From NCBI GenBank assembly GCA_963978905.1, contig OZ022259.1, positions 50,362,727-50,426,726 of the forward strand: a stretch of DNA of 64,000 bases, read 5' to 3'. Below are positions 1 through 11,403 of the stretch, one piece after another. The DNA comes from Trichostrongylus colubriformis (lineage: Eukaryota; Nematoda; Chromadorea; Rhabditida; Trichostrongylidae). Position 1 is the first letter of the stretch. Each line of letters begins with the position of its first letter. A program made the position numbers and the translations under genes. The notes under the pieces are model-generated. The model worked only from the letters and a program-made list of their open reading frames with translations, did not search any database and had not been told where the DNA came from.

Positions 1-359
1 AACCTTCAGAGCATTCGTGCTCACATTTTCGTGCTGTGAAAGCACTTATTCATGGATCAAGGGCAAATACAGGGCTAACAAAGCATCCCGAAGAACCTTT
101 AAATCAGTCAAATCATATAAGAAACACTGCCACGGGGAACGAGGAGTTTCCGATTCTATACTTGGATGTGATGGAGTGGAGTAGCAGCCACCGTTCAACC
201 GTAGAGCATATCCACGCTGAGCCGCGAGTACAGAAAAATTGCAAGATCAAACATAGCATTGTGCAAGGTCTCTTCAGAGCCAGGTGGATAGTTGACGATA
301 TTTTGCTGATCTTGCTCGAGGTCAGACGAAGGCAGGTTGGTCTAAGCGTGGTTCCATTC

Positions 360-530
360 CAACTTCTGCGCTCTCCTGATTGACCTTCATCATCTCCTGT
401 AACTGAGGGTGTAGACTTATGCCAAATTTCCGCGCGGTCCACCCCACGCTAGCGCGAAAATTTGACATAAGGCTACATCCTCAGTTACAGGAGTTGATGA
501 AGGTCAAATAGGAGAGCGCAGAAGTCGGAA
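360..530. mobile_element. Short palindromic MITE, family VII-like
   Basis: Inverted arms of about 75 bp: TTCATCATCTCCTGTAACTG on the left pairs with CAGTTACAGGAGTTGATGAA on the right, around a GCGCGG centre with AATTTGACATAAGG. Confidence 0.75.
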
Positions 531-579
531 GCGTACAATCCCTTCAACATTTTTCCCCGGATTAATTATTTCTTGATTA

Positions 580-815
580 GGTCGTCATCATGTAATGTTA
601 TTGCTTCTTTTACTTTTATAAAACTATTTTGTTTTTCAGAGTACAAAAGCTACTGTTTCCAGATGTTGATAAGACAAACAGTTTGTTTCCAAAGAACCTC
701 CATGTTACCCGCCCCTTGCGTCTTGAGTGGAATTCCAATCGACCGCATAAAGTCGTGCTGATGGGGCAGAGAGTGCGACGTCGCATAGCGAAAATTCGAC
801 ATAAGGCTGCAAAGG
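580..815. mobile_element. MITE family VII copy
   Basis: Shares TCATCATGTAATGTTATTGC, GAATTCCAATCGACCGC and AAATTCGACATAAGGC with 50805-51130. Confidence 0.6.
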
Positions 816-1145
816 CATTGCCGCAAACAGTGACTCAATTCGAGTGTTCTGAATCATATTTCCTCCATAAGGTTTAATTAAGTCGAAATTCCGCTGGTTT
901 ACCGTTTTCTATTTCCTTCAGTGCCATTTCGAAAACTGATTAACGGTCCGGGGAACCGAGGTTGATCTCACGGGTAATGTGTCTGTAAGCATGATTTGCT
1001 TAGCCGTTGATATTTTGCAGTAATTTCTTGGAGTATTAAATTTCAAGTGTTATATTTCTTGATTATTTGCATTTATAAAGAATATGAAGTGTCTGCTTTC
1101 GCCATCAAACCACCCCAAATAAAGCCTGCCTTCTATGTATGACAG

Positions 1146-2528
1146 TTTCAGATCCCCCTGAAGATCTTGGAGTTGACATGACCAATAAGGATGTGCTCAT
1201 TGCAAAAGAGGGAAACTCGTACAATCTTCGTTTAGCGAAGAGCAAACTCGTGGAAGAGCTACGATGTAATTTTGATAATCAGCCAACTCCGAGCAATGTG
1301 ATATCATTGGTGGGTAGTTTTTTCTTTTCAAAGTTTATAATTTCGAGTACAGATTTTTGAATGAAACTTTTCAAAATTCCTCTAAATGAGAATGTGTTAA
1401 GGTAGCCGGGAAGAAAGCTGCAAATCATCACTTACGAATCGAGCATCTTTCCGCTCACAACGTTGGAGAGTACAATTGTACTTTACGGCTCTATAAGAAG
1501 GTATGAGTAGCTCCGCGAGTTTAAAAAGGTTCCGAAGAAAGCTAAGCACTGCAGATAATCTTTCAAACCTGGCACCTGGAAGAACTTTGTAGAGTGAAGA
1601 GTTTTTCGAGTGCTCAAAAACGTCACGGGGATAATTTAGTGAATGCCGATTGTGACAGCGGAGGTGCTAAGTATAGCGAGAATGAGGGAAAGCGACATGA
1701 AATAATCACCATTTAAAATCTAAAGTGACCCAAACGCAAGTATTCTTTGACGCTCTCCGTCTACGATTATCAACTACATATACGCGAATCTATGATGTGT
1801 GGCAGTCATGCACATCACCCGCTTGAGGGAGGAGTCAGTGTAGCAATAGGTGCAGCTTGGAGATCAAACGAGGAGCTATTCTGCGTAATCCACAGCGTTT
1901 ATTCTGTACCCCTAATTCTAATTCTTAGAGTTCCTTTGACCTTTAGCGAAACACCGAATCTTCTGGTAAACTAATGGATAATTAGGACATAGCTCCCCTG
2001 GAAAGTCTGTATAGGCCTCCATGCGAGGCTCTTATTGATAGGGCAAAAATTAGGAGGACTGCTATAACCTTTTTGACTATTTTATTTTGCTTATATTTTT
2101 TTGAAAGGAATTAAGAGAGGAGAGTTTTCCAAAGGTTTCAGTGTTGGTTATTTCATTTTCAAGAGTCGCAACGTTTTTTTTTTGATTTATTTATTTGCTT
2201 ATTCATTTGGAATTTAGCTACAATTCCCTTTTTGAGAAACGGGATGCATTCTACTTACTTACTAGTTTATTCACTTGTTTATTTCTGTACTACATATGCA
2301 ATAATCATGCTTTTCTTATACTGTACTATTCCCATCCACATCACGATCAAAATCGACCGCCCACTAGTTTTGAAAATTAAGTTGCTGTATTGCAATGCTT
2401 TGCAGGATTTCCGCACCAAAAAGTTCTCGGTCGTTCTCGAATCGGATCACCAGCTTTCATCTGCCAACGCGTTCTCATTGATGCTTTCTATCATATGTAC
2501 TGTTTTGTTCGCAATGTCATTAATGTAA
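1146..2528 (+). CDS. Ig-domain protein with GPI-anchor-like tail (3' exons)
   Basis: Three exons join in phase: about 1146-1313 (acceptor CAG, donor G|GTAGTT), 1406-1500 (acceptor GGTAG, donor AAG|GTATGAG) and 2406-2528 (acceptor TTTGCAG, stop TAA). The joined product shows an Ig-like fold: a first Cys in LRCNFDNQ, then the strand F signature HNVGEYNC, followed in the last exon by a strand G-like KKFSVVLE. I see no clear strand C Trp. The last exon ends with a polar spacer, a small-residue stretch (SSAN) and about 17 hydrophobic residues to the stop, which is typical of a GPI-attachment signal; a C-terminal membrane anchor is the alternative. The product is therefore probably a small cell-surface Ig protein. 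The 5' exons and signal peptide are not recognised and may lie left of the window. The last exon is duplicated at 13431-13553. Confidence 0.6.
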
Positions 2529-3844
2529 TGCCATAAAATCTGCCATGAAACTTTTAAAATTTTCTTGTGATTCGAAAGCTTTTTAGAGATTGCATCACTG
2601 TCTCAAAGAGGTTTTAGTGGTTAATACTTCTGTCAAAATCTTATCACTTCAAGTTTGATTCATTTCTGTCCACAGTTCTTTAACCAGGGTCACGCGTAGC
2701 GTCGAAGAAAATTTTCAAACAATACGATCCTCCAAAATGGTGCCTCCATACTACCCTATCCCCCTTCTTCAGGTTCCGCTATTTCTGTGGTTTCTACCTA
2801 GCCAATGCGATTCATCGAGGAAATTAAAAACTCGGCGGTCAAAAAAAAAAACAAAAGAAAAACAATGAGGCCAAGCTCCTGACAAATTAAGAGAAATCGG
2901 AACTCAGCAAAATTCAATACTTATATTCCGAAACGAAGGCGTCACCGATCATCGGAATGTGCTCGTTCTCTGATGACAAAGGAGAGGTCTAAAAGATATA
3001 CAAGTTATATAGCAGGGATAAAGGATGGAAAAAAAACAAGGCTAGGAATTTAGAACTAAATAGGAGCCATGTAATCTACTGTCACCGTCGCGTAGCTATT
3101 GCGGTAGCGAGGCCACGATCAGATGGGGCGCGGTATTTTCTCCATCCTTAATTTGGACACTTTCGAATACTTGAAACTTTATTTGAACTCCATCTTTCGA
3201 AGTACTGCTTTTTCAATAACTTCCTCAGTCCAATCTATTCGTCGCTTGGTTTTCCTAATGGATGCGTAGTTCTCGATATGGGGATCCAGTCGAGGAAAAT
3301 TTTGAAAAATTTTGATGTGTATCACTTCAAATGGTCATAACTTCCTTCAAACTCGACCATATGAGTGCGGTCTTGTACCCGTTGGACTGCGAGGTTGCCG
3401 CCTTCAAATGATTGCCTTAACTATGCCATATCTCCAAATTGGTTGAAGTCACTCTGAAGGAAGCCAGTCGAGGAATGCTTTTCTCCCATCGAAGTGGTGA
3501 GATCTTCCCATGAATCATTGGAAAAAATGATTCACTTTGTTTTTAATCCCTCCAATACACATCTTTTGCTCTCGACAGACCAACGAGATGGTTACTGGCT
3601 TCCTCTGGCCTCACTATGGGATGCGCCATACATGGAGATTTCATTCATATTCTTATTTTTCGGTTTGCATAGTGGCTCGCTAGCACCAGATCACGTACTT
3701 GCAATCGTATTAATATATGAAGGAAGTCTATATTAGCTAATAACATAGTTTCTTTTTCATCCCATGGTTTACAGTATTATCCACGGTTGTACCCGTCGAT
3801 AGATATTGGTTCCCACGGTTAATCAATGAATTACGAAAGTGTCT

Positions 3845-4145
3845 CTGTACGTGGTTTCGGTGCCAGCGAACCACCGAAAGGTTATTAGCATTGGCCAGCT
3901 TTGTTGCGGATTGCGCCATGCATGAGGTTCCCATAATGATCAAGTTGAAAATTAATTTCGGGTTCGAACGCAGTTAATCAGTTCATCACATCTCCCCTTT
4001 ACACTTTGAATACTCAGCCTGAGAAATCCCGTTTTTCACTGCCTACCTCAACGAACCTTACGAACCCCATCTGAGATTACCATACGACCCCCCCCCCCCC
4101 GTCGATGATTCCTCGAGGATTCCTCGACGGAGGCTTGACCTTGGT
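3845..4145 (+). repeat. Dispersed repeat shared with 8590-8890 and 18865-19150
   Basis: All three stretches share TCTCTGTACGTGGTTTC, a GCGCCATGCATG block, a CATCTCCCC block and a final C-run followed by a TCGAGAAT/TCCTCGA segment. Two of the three belong to copies A and B; this third one shows that the repeat is older than the block duplication. I see no coding function. Confidence 0.6.
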
Positions 4146-5480
4146 CATAGTATCACATGCGAAAGGGCGACGCAGCAAATTCGCAGGATCAAAAAATCGT
4201 TAAACGAAAATCGGGAAATCCGACGGCCTTAGGGTGCACCCGTCCTATATGCTCCTTGTGGAATCGGGTTTCTTCGTGAACACTCGTGAGAAACAGCGTC
4301 GACGAAAGTATCGCGATCGCTCGATGCACGGAGGTGATCTGCTTCTCAACACATGAAGTATTGTACAACTTCTCACGCGGCTGTCATTCAGTTTTTGGTT
4401 TGATGCAGCATTGGGTTCAAGACGATTCTGCTTTCCGGAAAACTGTTGCGGTATTCTACTTTTCTTTTTCATGTCGTACAGGTCCGTGTTGTGCCAAAAG
4501 TAACTCATCAATTTGAGGAATTGGACCGCTGTTGAAATTTCGCGACTGCTGAGGCCCAAATCCTTGTTGCCCGAGCCCTGTTCTCGTTCCTACTCGGATA
4601 AGTATTCTCCCTCGGGATGACACTGCAGAAACAAATGTGTGGAGAAAATCATCAACACATTTGAATCATATCGTTCTCCAAGTTTCAATAACCTTTACAC
4701 ACCTCACGTTACTTTGCTGGCACTGTGACCATAAAATGATGATAGTTAAAGCGATGGATGCGCCGCCCATTTTTGCAATGCTCCAACTTTTCTAATTCGC
4801 TTGGGAGCGGAAGACTTCAGAAAGGTCCATGCGTAACAGGTACGCTGGACTATCGGGATTTCCTACCCAAAGTGAAGGAGTTTGCTTGGCAACCTTGGTA
4901 CCTTGTGATCGATTGCCATCATGCAAGTGTATGGCTCGCACCCGTAGTTCTGCTAATACTGCTTACTTTTCGAAAATTCGTTTCTCCATTTGTTCATTCA
5001 TTCACTCTAACACTTGGCCATTTACGCAAATCAGCTGAATTCCCTCCCTGCCGATTTCATCAGATGAAGAGCAGTAGCTTCGAAGCGTGAGTACCCGCTT
5101 CGTTTAATCGTGTTTTTCCACCGGTTATCCCTTCTAACTTTGAAAGTTCGTTACAATATGATCATTTCTTTGCATTTTCAGCTTTCTTCGGACCCCTTGC
5201 GGTTCCTTTAACGATAGCCACGATTTCAAATGTGATAGTGCTCTTCCAACTTGATTCCCTATGACAAACATATAATGAAACTGCCCTGCAGTTTCGTAGA
5301 ACTGTGCTTTACCTGGCGCGATAGGAACAAGACATTCTCGTTCCATCGAGCGAGATGGCTCAATAGATCAAGTAGAGTGGAGACAGGAATGAACGAAGGC
5401 AATGTTTGCAAAATCAGTGCGTTATTTCGTTTAGTGTCAGAGGTTATAATGGATGTAATATGACAAGTGAAGTTGAAGCT

Positions 5481-5486
5481 TTTATT
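5481..5486 (-). terminator. Polyadenylation signal, peptide gene A
   Basis: AATAAA on the minus strand about 70 bases after the stop of the copy A secreted peptide gene. Confidence 0.5.
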
Positions 5487-5555
5487 AGGACGATGACATC
5501 GTCTCCTTTTTGACGACATGGTGAAGCGGCCGTTTAGTCCGATTTCGGGTGGCGA

Positions 5556-6597
5556 TTATGCTGAAACAAAATTCGTTTGGTGTATTTCAAAAACACAGCC
5601 TTATGTTGTAGGATACTGATCCTCATTATAAAATCATTTTCTAAATTGACATTCAACTAATTCTTTTGCGATGAAAATGTTTGCAAAACATACCTTTGGA
5701 AGTTTTCTTGTCGGACTTTTTCGAAGGGCTATCCTTTTTTGAAGATTGGGCGGGGGGAATGATTGCTAAACACTGAGCCTTGCGTCTGCTCAATAGATGG
5801 CAACTTGGTGGCAGCGTGTAATACAAGCTGCAGACTAGTTTCGATCTTCCTTTTGCGCAACTTATACGCTGTAATTTCGTTATTAGAAGTTCAGAAACGA
5901 CTCGAAAGGAGTTGTCACACAATGAAAAATAAGGCAGTTTTGAATTCGGAACATTTTCACTCTGGCGAAGGATTGTAATCACTTTTGCCCTATCGATACT
6001 GTTCACATCGTTGTGTCTTTCCAGTGATTTGAAAGGACTGCGTTTTACTATGAGATAGGCCGCGTTCATATTCCGCGATGCCGGCGGCAGGGCGTGCTTT
6101 GTGACTCTGCGTCTCAGCCTGTGCCACTCTGTTTAGTTGCCTGCGTCGTCTCGGCATCTCCCCCGTGCCACTCTACCTCGCCGCCTGTGAACGCAGCCAT
6201 GCCTTTCCGGCGCAAAGTATGAACGAGGCCATACCAAGTATCTTTTGCTTTAAGGTCAAAGTGAGAAAGTGGATGGTCATTGATAGTGTTTACCACGCGG
6301 CTCCTTATTGCACAGCTGCCTCTGTGTTGTTCAGGATAGTTGATTCAAAAAGGGTAGAGATTCTGTGACAGAAAAATCTCGTTGGCCTTTCACAGTGCAT
6401 GCGGCATGTCGTTGGGCCATCTCATTCTGTACAGACCTATCTTGTACCCTACCTGTAGATCTGTGAAGTGAACTTACTTTCAGGAGCATGTTCTTAGTAC
6501 GGTACTTTTTGCGAATGTACTCCTCGTATTGGAGTACCTTGGCTTGTAATTGAAATGAGCACAACACAGCAAGGCACACAAGTATCAACCAGCGCAT
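5556..6597 (-). CDS. Small secreted cysteine-containing peptide, copy A
   Basis: Three exons read on the minus strand: 6597-6478, 5868-5694 and 5560-5556. Exon 1 starts MRWLILVCLAVLCS, a clear signal peptide with likely cleavage near LQA, and ends in phase 0 at AAA|GTAAGT. Exon 2 (acceptor ATTACAG, donor AAAG|GTATGT) carries four Cys at exon residues 4, 13, 23 and 33, with a PPSC motif, then a Lys/Ser-rich tail. Exon 3 (acceptor TTTCAG) gives the stop after two bases. The predicted product is 99 aa, secreted. The start is supported by a likely spliced-leader acceptor about 10 bases upstream, and an AATAAA signal follows the stop. Compared with copy B at 17271-16241, one base is missing near the end of exon 2, so the last residues are in another frame and the protein is shorter. 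I do not recognise the family. A 180 bp MITE sits in intron 1. Confidence 0.6.
6056..6233. mobile_element. MITE family V (GGCCGCGTTCATAC ends), peptide gene A intron
   Basis: A GC-rich unit of about 180 bp, TAGGCCGCGTTCATAT to AAAGTATGAACGAGGCCATA. It is present in both duplication copies, so it predates the duplication. Confidence 0.75.
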
Positions 6598-6603
6598 ACC
6601 TTT

Positions 6604-6616
6604 CTACCTGAAATTG
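6604..6616 (-). promoter_or_regulatory. Likely trans-splice acceptor upstream of copy A peptide gene
   Basis: On the minus strand CAATTTCAG lies about 10 bases before the ATG at 6597, with no suitable upstream donor in view. In nematodes this placement is typical of spliced-leader addition. The same site precedes the copy B start. Confidence 0.45.
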
Positions 6617-6971
6617 ACATATATGGGTGGGGCTACTTATGACAGAAAATCGCTTCGCGACGTCGCACTCGCGGCGCCACCAGTGCGACTTGCCGAATCG
6701 ATTGCCCTTGGGAGCCCGGCAAATCGTGGCTGCGTCACCTCTGCATTTCCACCAATGCCACACTGCCTCCTCCACCCATGCCACACTGCCTCGCTTGAGG
6801 GCTACCATGCCTTGCCACTGGCTTTCGCACCGCACCGCTCGCCGCGGACTCCTACGCGATTCTGTCGTAAGTAGCCCCTTCCGTAGAATAGTTGAATCGA
6901 TCTTCACCATCAATTCAAATTATGAGACAATTATTTAACATTTATCGTCTAACCAAGATGGAGTCGTTATT

Positions 6972-7404
6972 TAAAGGAATCGTCCACGGAAAATGAGTTT
7001 TTGTGTTACCCATGCATTTATGTTGTATTTGCCTAATGTTGGCCTCATGCAAAATTTCACGCGAAAAAATGTGAACCTGGCTGAGATACAGCGCCACAAA
7101 GTGCGGTCCCAGTGGGCGGGGCCTCCGTGTAAAAGCCTCGTACCGCGTTCGCCGTGGTCGGAGACGCATTGTAGGAACAGAAGGTTACGTATACAGTTCT
7201 ACTCTCCGTTCCCAACGGCGGCGGAAGACGGGACGAGGCTTTTACACGGAGGCCCCGCCCAGTGGGACCGCACTTTGTGGTGCTGTATCTCAGCCAGATT
7301 CACATTTTTTCGCGTGAAATTCTGCATGAGGCCAACATTAGGCAAATACAGCATAAATATATGGGTAACACAAAAACTCATTTTCCGTGGACGATTCCTT
7401 CAAG
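6972..7404. mobile_element. Palindromic MITE family I, recent copy
   Basis: Long inverted repeats start with TTAAAGGAATCGTCCACGG and end with its complement, with arms of about 200 bp around a GC-rich centre. Copy B of the duplication shows the empty site (TTATTTAAGACAATG at about 17660), so it moved in after the duplication. TTAA on the left and TCAA on the right suggest a TTAA target site. It has no coding capacity, and is nearly identical to 62348-62790. Confidence 0.85.
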
Positions 7405-7916
7405 GCAAGTAAAGAATAAGAGAGCGATGGAGCCTCGAGGAAGAGAACACTAATACTACTGATTGCCCCATGTCCCGTGCATTTTCCTATTTATACTGAT
7501 GCTAACGGTCGCATTTGTGAGTCAAATTGTAAACCACTAATGCACCTGATGACTGCCATTTTCAAATGAGGTGGAAGTGCATCTTGTCGCATTTCATTGT
7601 CACTTTTTGAATGTAAATGAGATGTGTTGGTATTGCAGCAGAGCCATCCATTTTGGAGTATATGTACATAGTTAATGATGCAGTGTGTCAGACCACTTGC
7701 ATAAACCTTCATGATGGAGATCGATGCAACATCATGAAGGTTCATAGCAGCACGTGGCCTGAGCAGACCAGTGTATCTTCACAATTCCGACAAAAGGAGT
7801 ATGTACTCTACTTTCTTGGCAATTTATGCATCAACTACACTGCCGCTAGATTTTCCTCCGTGGCGTAAAAATTGCTTCGAGCAGACTGTTCAGAGATTTC
7901 ATCTAAGTCCGCTGAA

Positions 7917-8162
7917 GGTGGGGGTCGACTGGTCGAATTTTCGCGCGACCGCCCGCGGTGAGCGGCGCAGCGAGTATGAGTCGTTAGGACCCGCTCAAGC
8001 CGGTACCGTAAAGGACATTTGAAGATAGGCAGACTCTCGAAGCTTTCACCGCAATCTTTAAAGGCCCCTTACGGTACCAGCCCATTGCGCCTTGAGAGGA
8101 ATTCCAAACGGCTCGCACTGGCGACGCCGCGAAGCGAAAATTCGACCAATTAGCCCTCACCC
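7917..8162. mobile_element. MITE family VII, duplication copy A
   Basis: GGTGGGGGTCGACTGGTCGA to TTCGACCAATTAGCCCTCAC, with an inner palindrome around GGTACCGTAA. It is shared with copy B and so predates the duplication. Confidence 0.75.
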
Positions 8163-10144
8163 GTCCGCTGGTATGCATGACTTGTCATAGGCTCAACCTC
8201 GCGCGAGAAGCATTGTTCAGCCCTGAAAGCGGATTCTCGAGTTTTCTACGGTCTGACGCACATGTTCGTCGGAAACTTCCAGCGGAAACTGTAAGGTATT
8301 CAACATAACTCCAATCCTGAGTCGTAGCTGCTACAAGAGCGAATAGTGGAGTGAATTTGAATGGAGAGGATTTGTCAGTTTCCCCTCGATTGGCACCACA
8401 AACGTGCGATTGTCTTGAAATATCGTTACAGGTTGATGACGAAGGCGTTTTAACTTGACGGGCGCACGAACGAGGGACGTTTGTCCCATGAAGAACGCCG
8501 CTCAATAGCGGCCGACTATTCTGCCACACACCTGGTCTGCATTTTTTGTATTCCGAGAAGAAGTGGGTAATCAGTGAATTTTGGATAAGTCTCTGTACGT
8601 GGTTCCGATGCCAGCGAACTAACAAAAGGGTTGTTGGCATTGGCCGGCTTCGTTGTGGATCGCGCCATGCATGGGTTTCCATGATGATTGCGTTAAATCA
8701 GTTACACCTTCGAACCCAGTTAGTCAGTTTATCACATCTCCCCCTCACACTTTAGACCCTCGGCCCGAAAAGTTCCGTTGATCACCGCTTATCTCAACGA
8801 TTACGACCCCCCTCCCACCCCTCCCAGCGGACTAAATACGATTCCCCTTGTCGAGAATCCCTCGGTGAAGGCTTGACCACGTTTATAACACAGTATACAA
8901 CAATTTTATAGGTGCTACAACCACAACATTTTCATACGGAGGCACCGTTTACATATATTTCCCGAGTTCTCATTCCTTTCCCTTTCGTCCTGTACGCTTC
9001 CATGTGTGGGTCCGCAAATGCAACGTGATGATCCGCCCCAGTCTTTCATCTAAAGCCGCATTTCAGTAGATTTTACTAAGTGACCTAATGGGGTCGCCAT
9101 CTTGCCGATTCCATAGGGCAGCAGCCTCGGCTCCGCTCTTTCCGAAGCCCTCCATCCTCGGCTCCGCCTCTTGTTTCTACCGCGGCACAGGCGGGCGCAT
9201 ACATGATTCATCGAGAACTCACGTTCACGACAAGCGAAAACACCGGGAGGACCATTTTTGTTTACGGTATGGGATTACGGTGGCTTGTAGTTGCCGCAAC
9301 GTACACAAGACACTTTGCCAAGACGTCGATAGTAAATTCTAAGTTTTAATTGTAATCACAATTCTTTCTTGCTTTCGCTTATTCTTCATTTGATTGTTTC
9401 ACTTTTTTGTTGCTGTGTGTTGTTTCACTTATTTCACATCATCACGAATGAATGAAATGCACTCTACGAGACAACAAATGACATCTCTCGAGCGGACAAC
9501 TCGGAAAGTCAGTGTGATGATGCGAATGTGATGCAAATACCACCACAGCGTCGCGCTTTTGAATTCGGGTTTTTCCACCAATTATCGCTTTTAACCTTGA
9601 ATATTCGTTATAAAATGATCATTTCTCTGCGTCCTCCTCTATCTTCGGACCCTTTCCGGTTCCTTTCAAGAACACAGCGTCCTATCTCAAGAACTGCACT
9701 AGCCAGATTGAACGTATGTTGTCTATTGCCGTACAGGCTCCCAGCGACTATCCCGTGTTTTTTCACACCCTGTGTCGCGGATCAAAGGCATTCTTTTGAC
9801 TTCGCGGTTGCATCGTCTTAGCGCACACAAACCTCTCGCATCCAGGAGGCACCTAATGGACGATGATTCCCCCCAGACGCTTCCACCGGAGACACCCCGC
9901 CGGCCGCCACAACAGCCAGGGGATGGACTCACCCTGGCGACCTAAGGGTCTTACCGACCTATTCCCTGGGTGCCGAGCCTCGACACATCCTCCTAGGGCT
10001 GTCGCGCCCTAACCGTCACGCCACTGACAACCTGCCCCCAGCACCAAACATGATAAGACACAACACGGATATAAGTATAACACAGAGCTTCATATAAATT
10101 ACACAACAGGAAATACAACACACATTTATCATGTAATAACAACA

Positions 10145-10816
10145 ATATTGGGTAGTCTAAAAAGTCTTTTCGTATTTTTAAAAACCGCTTTTTCCCTCCA
10201 AACTGCTATCCAGCAATCTCTTATGTACATACACATGTAGTACAAGTCCACACGCATCTATAGGTACTATTGTCTTCCATCTCCTGGATAACTTTTTCGG
10301 CAAAATAAACATATCAAAGGTCAACCTCATTTATACAAAAATTTTTCTTTGAATGGCGTTAGACAGGGAAATGAAAAGGTGGAAATCCGATGGAACAAGA
10401 TCAGGGCTATAAGGTGGATGGGGCAGCAATTTTTACCAAAGCTGAGAATTTTTTGGCGAGGCAGTTTTTTGGCAAGTCTTCCCTCTATTGAAAAAGTGAC
10501 TCGCCAAAAAATTCTCAGCTTTGGTAAAAATTGCTGCCCCACCCACCTTATAGCCCTGATCTTGTTCCATCGGATTTCCACCTTTTCATTTCCCTGTCTA
10601 ACGCCATTCAAAGAAAAATTTTTGTATAAATGAGGTTGACCTTTGATATGTTTATTTTGCCGAAAACGTTTATCCGGGAGATGGAAGACAATAGTACCTA
10701 TAGATGCGTGTGGACTTGTACTACATGTGTATGTACAGAAGAGATTGCTGTAAAGCAGTTTGGAGGGAAAAAGCGGTATTTGAAAATAGAAAAGACTTTT
10801 TAGACTACCCAATATA
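10145..10816. mobile_element. Palindromic (fold-back) mariner derivative
   Basis: Two nearly identical arms of about 317 bp (10145-10461 and 10500-10816) face each other around a 38 bp loop. The terminal repeat is TATTGGGTAGTCTAAAAAGTC. Each arm reads outward as the 3' end of a mariner transposase, with a degenerate LSGRWKTIV resembling the family's LPxRWxKVV near the C-terminus. No N-terminal or catalytic part is present, so it depends on a transposase supplied elsewhere. Confidence 0.8.
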
Positions 10817-11320
10817 TGTTTTCGATAGAGCTTCTCCTGCTCTACGGAACGCTACTATCTCTTCGTCGATTCCTTCGACTACCTGATATTTATGAGGTTT
10901 TGAAATGAAGTAAGCTGAAGGCAAAAATCAGTTGCGCACCTCATCTTTCTCGTCTGCTATACTTGTATATGATTTCAATAGAGCTTTTTCAGCTCTACAG
11001 AACGATACTACGTTCTATTCAAATTGCTCAACTTTTTGCTGTTTTTAAGACTCACAAATGCAGTACTCGCAAAAGTGTGCACTTTCGCTATCCCTCTTCC
11101 TCGCCTACCATCGCGATTAGAGAGAATAAGCATATACGCGTTCGATAGAGCTTCGTTTGCTCTACAAGATGATATCACTCTTCTTTTGAATCTTTTCGTA
11201 TTTTGTTAGGAATATGTTTCCATCTATTTTTCAATTCAAAATAGCGTAATAAAAATGAGTTTTTGGCAGACTGTTTTTTTTCATTCGATAAAGCTTTTTC
11301 TCTCTGCAAGACACTGTTTA
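10812..11320 (+). repeat. Diverged tandem repeat with a conserved small hairpin
   Basis: Units begin at about 10820, 10973, 11140 and 11285. Each starts TTCGATAGAGCTT (or close) followed by GCTCTAC. In three units TAGAGC and GCTCTA can pair while the 7-base loop differs. Spacing is about 145-167 bp. Confidence 0.55.
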
Positions 11321-11403
11321 CGGTTTTTGTTCACTGATTTTTGCCATTTTTAGATAATTTGAAAGAATAATAAATGTCTGAAAATGTCTGAAAAATGGGA
11401 ATC

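Larger units (their letters stand above)
2045..9785 (+). repeat. Segmental duplication, copy A
   Basis: The block matches 13045-20245 in the same orientation. It begins near AAAATTAGGAGGACTGC in the last intron of the Ig gene and ends after a unit containing CTTCGGACCC. By eye the first 3 kb or so is about 10-15% diverged, while 5.5-9.4 kb is only a few per cent diverged, so the block has a mosaic history (gene conversion or stepwise duplication). Copy A alone has about 3965-4490 and the TTAA-flanked MITE at 6972-7404. Confidence 0.85.

Noticed and set aside
4245..4640. Possible third cysteine peptide exon in copy A (RSC..PPC..RRC)
   Set aside because: The cysteine pattern is only loosely similar, and no signal-peptide exon, stop context or paralogue supports it. 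The segment is absent from copy B.
5870..6069. Open frame in both duplication copies before the cysteine exon
   Set aside because: It is almost identical in A and B and begins inside a MITE. It behaves like intron sequence between the signal-peptide exon and the cysteine exon.
10327..10812. Open frame of about 160 codons in the mariner palindrome
   Set aside because: It reads across both arms of the fold-back, so one half is the antisense of a transposase end.
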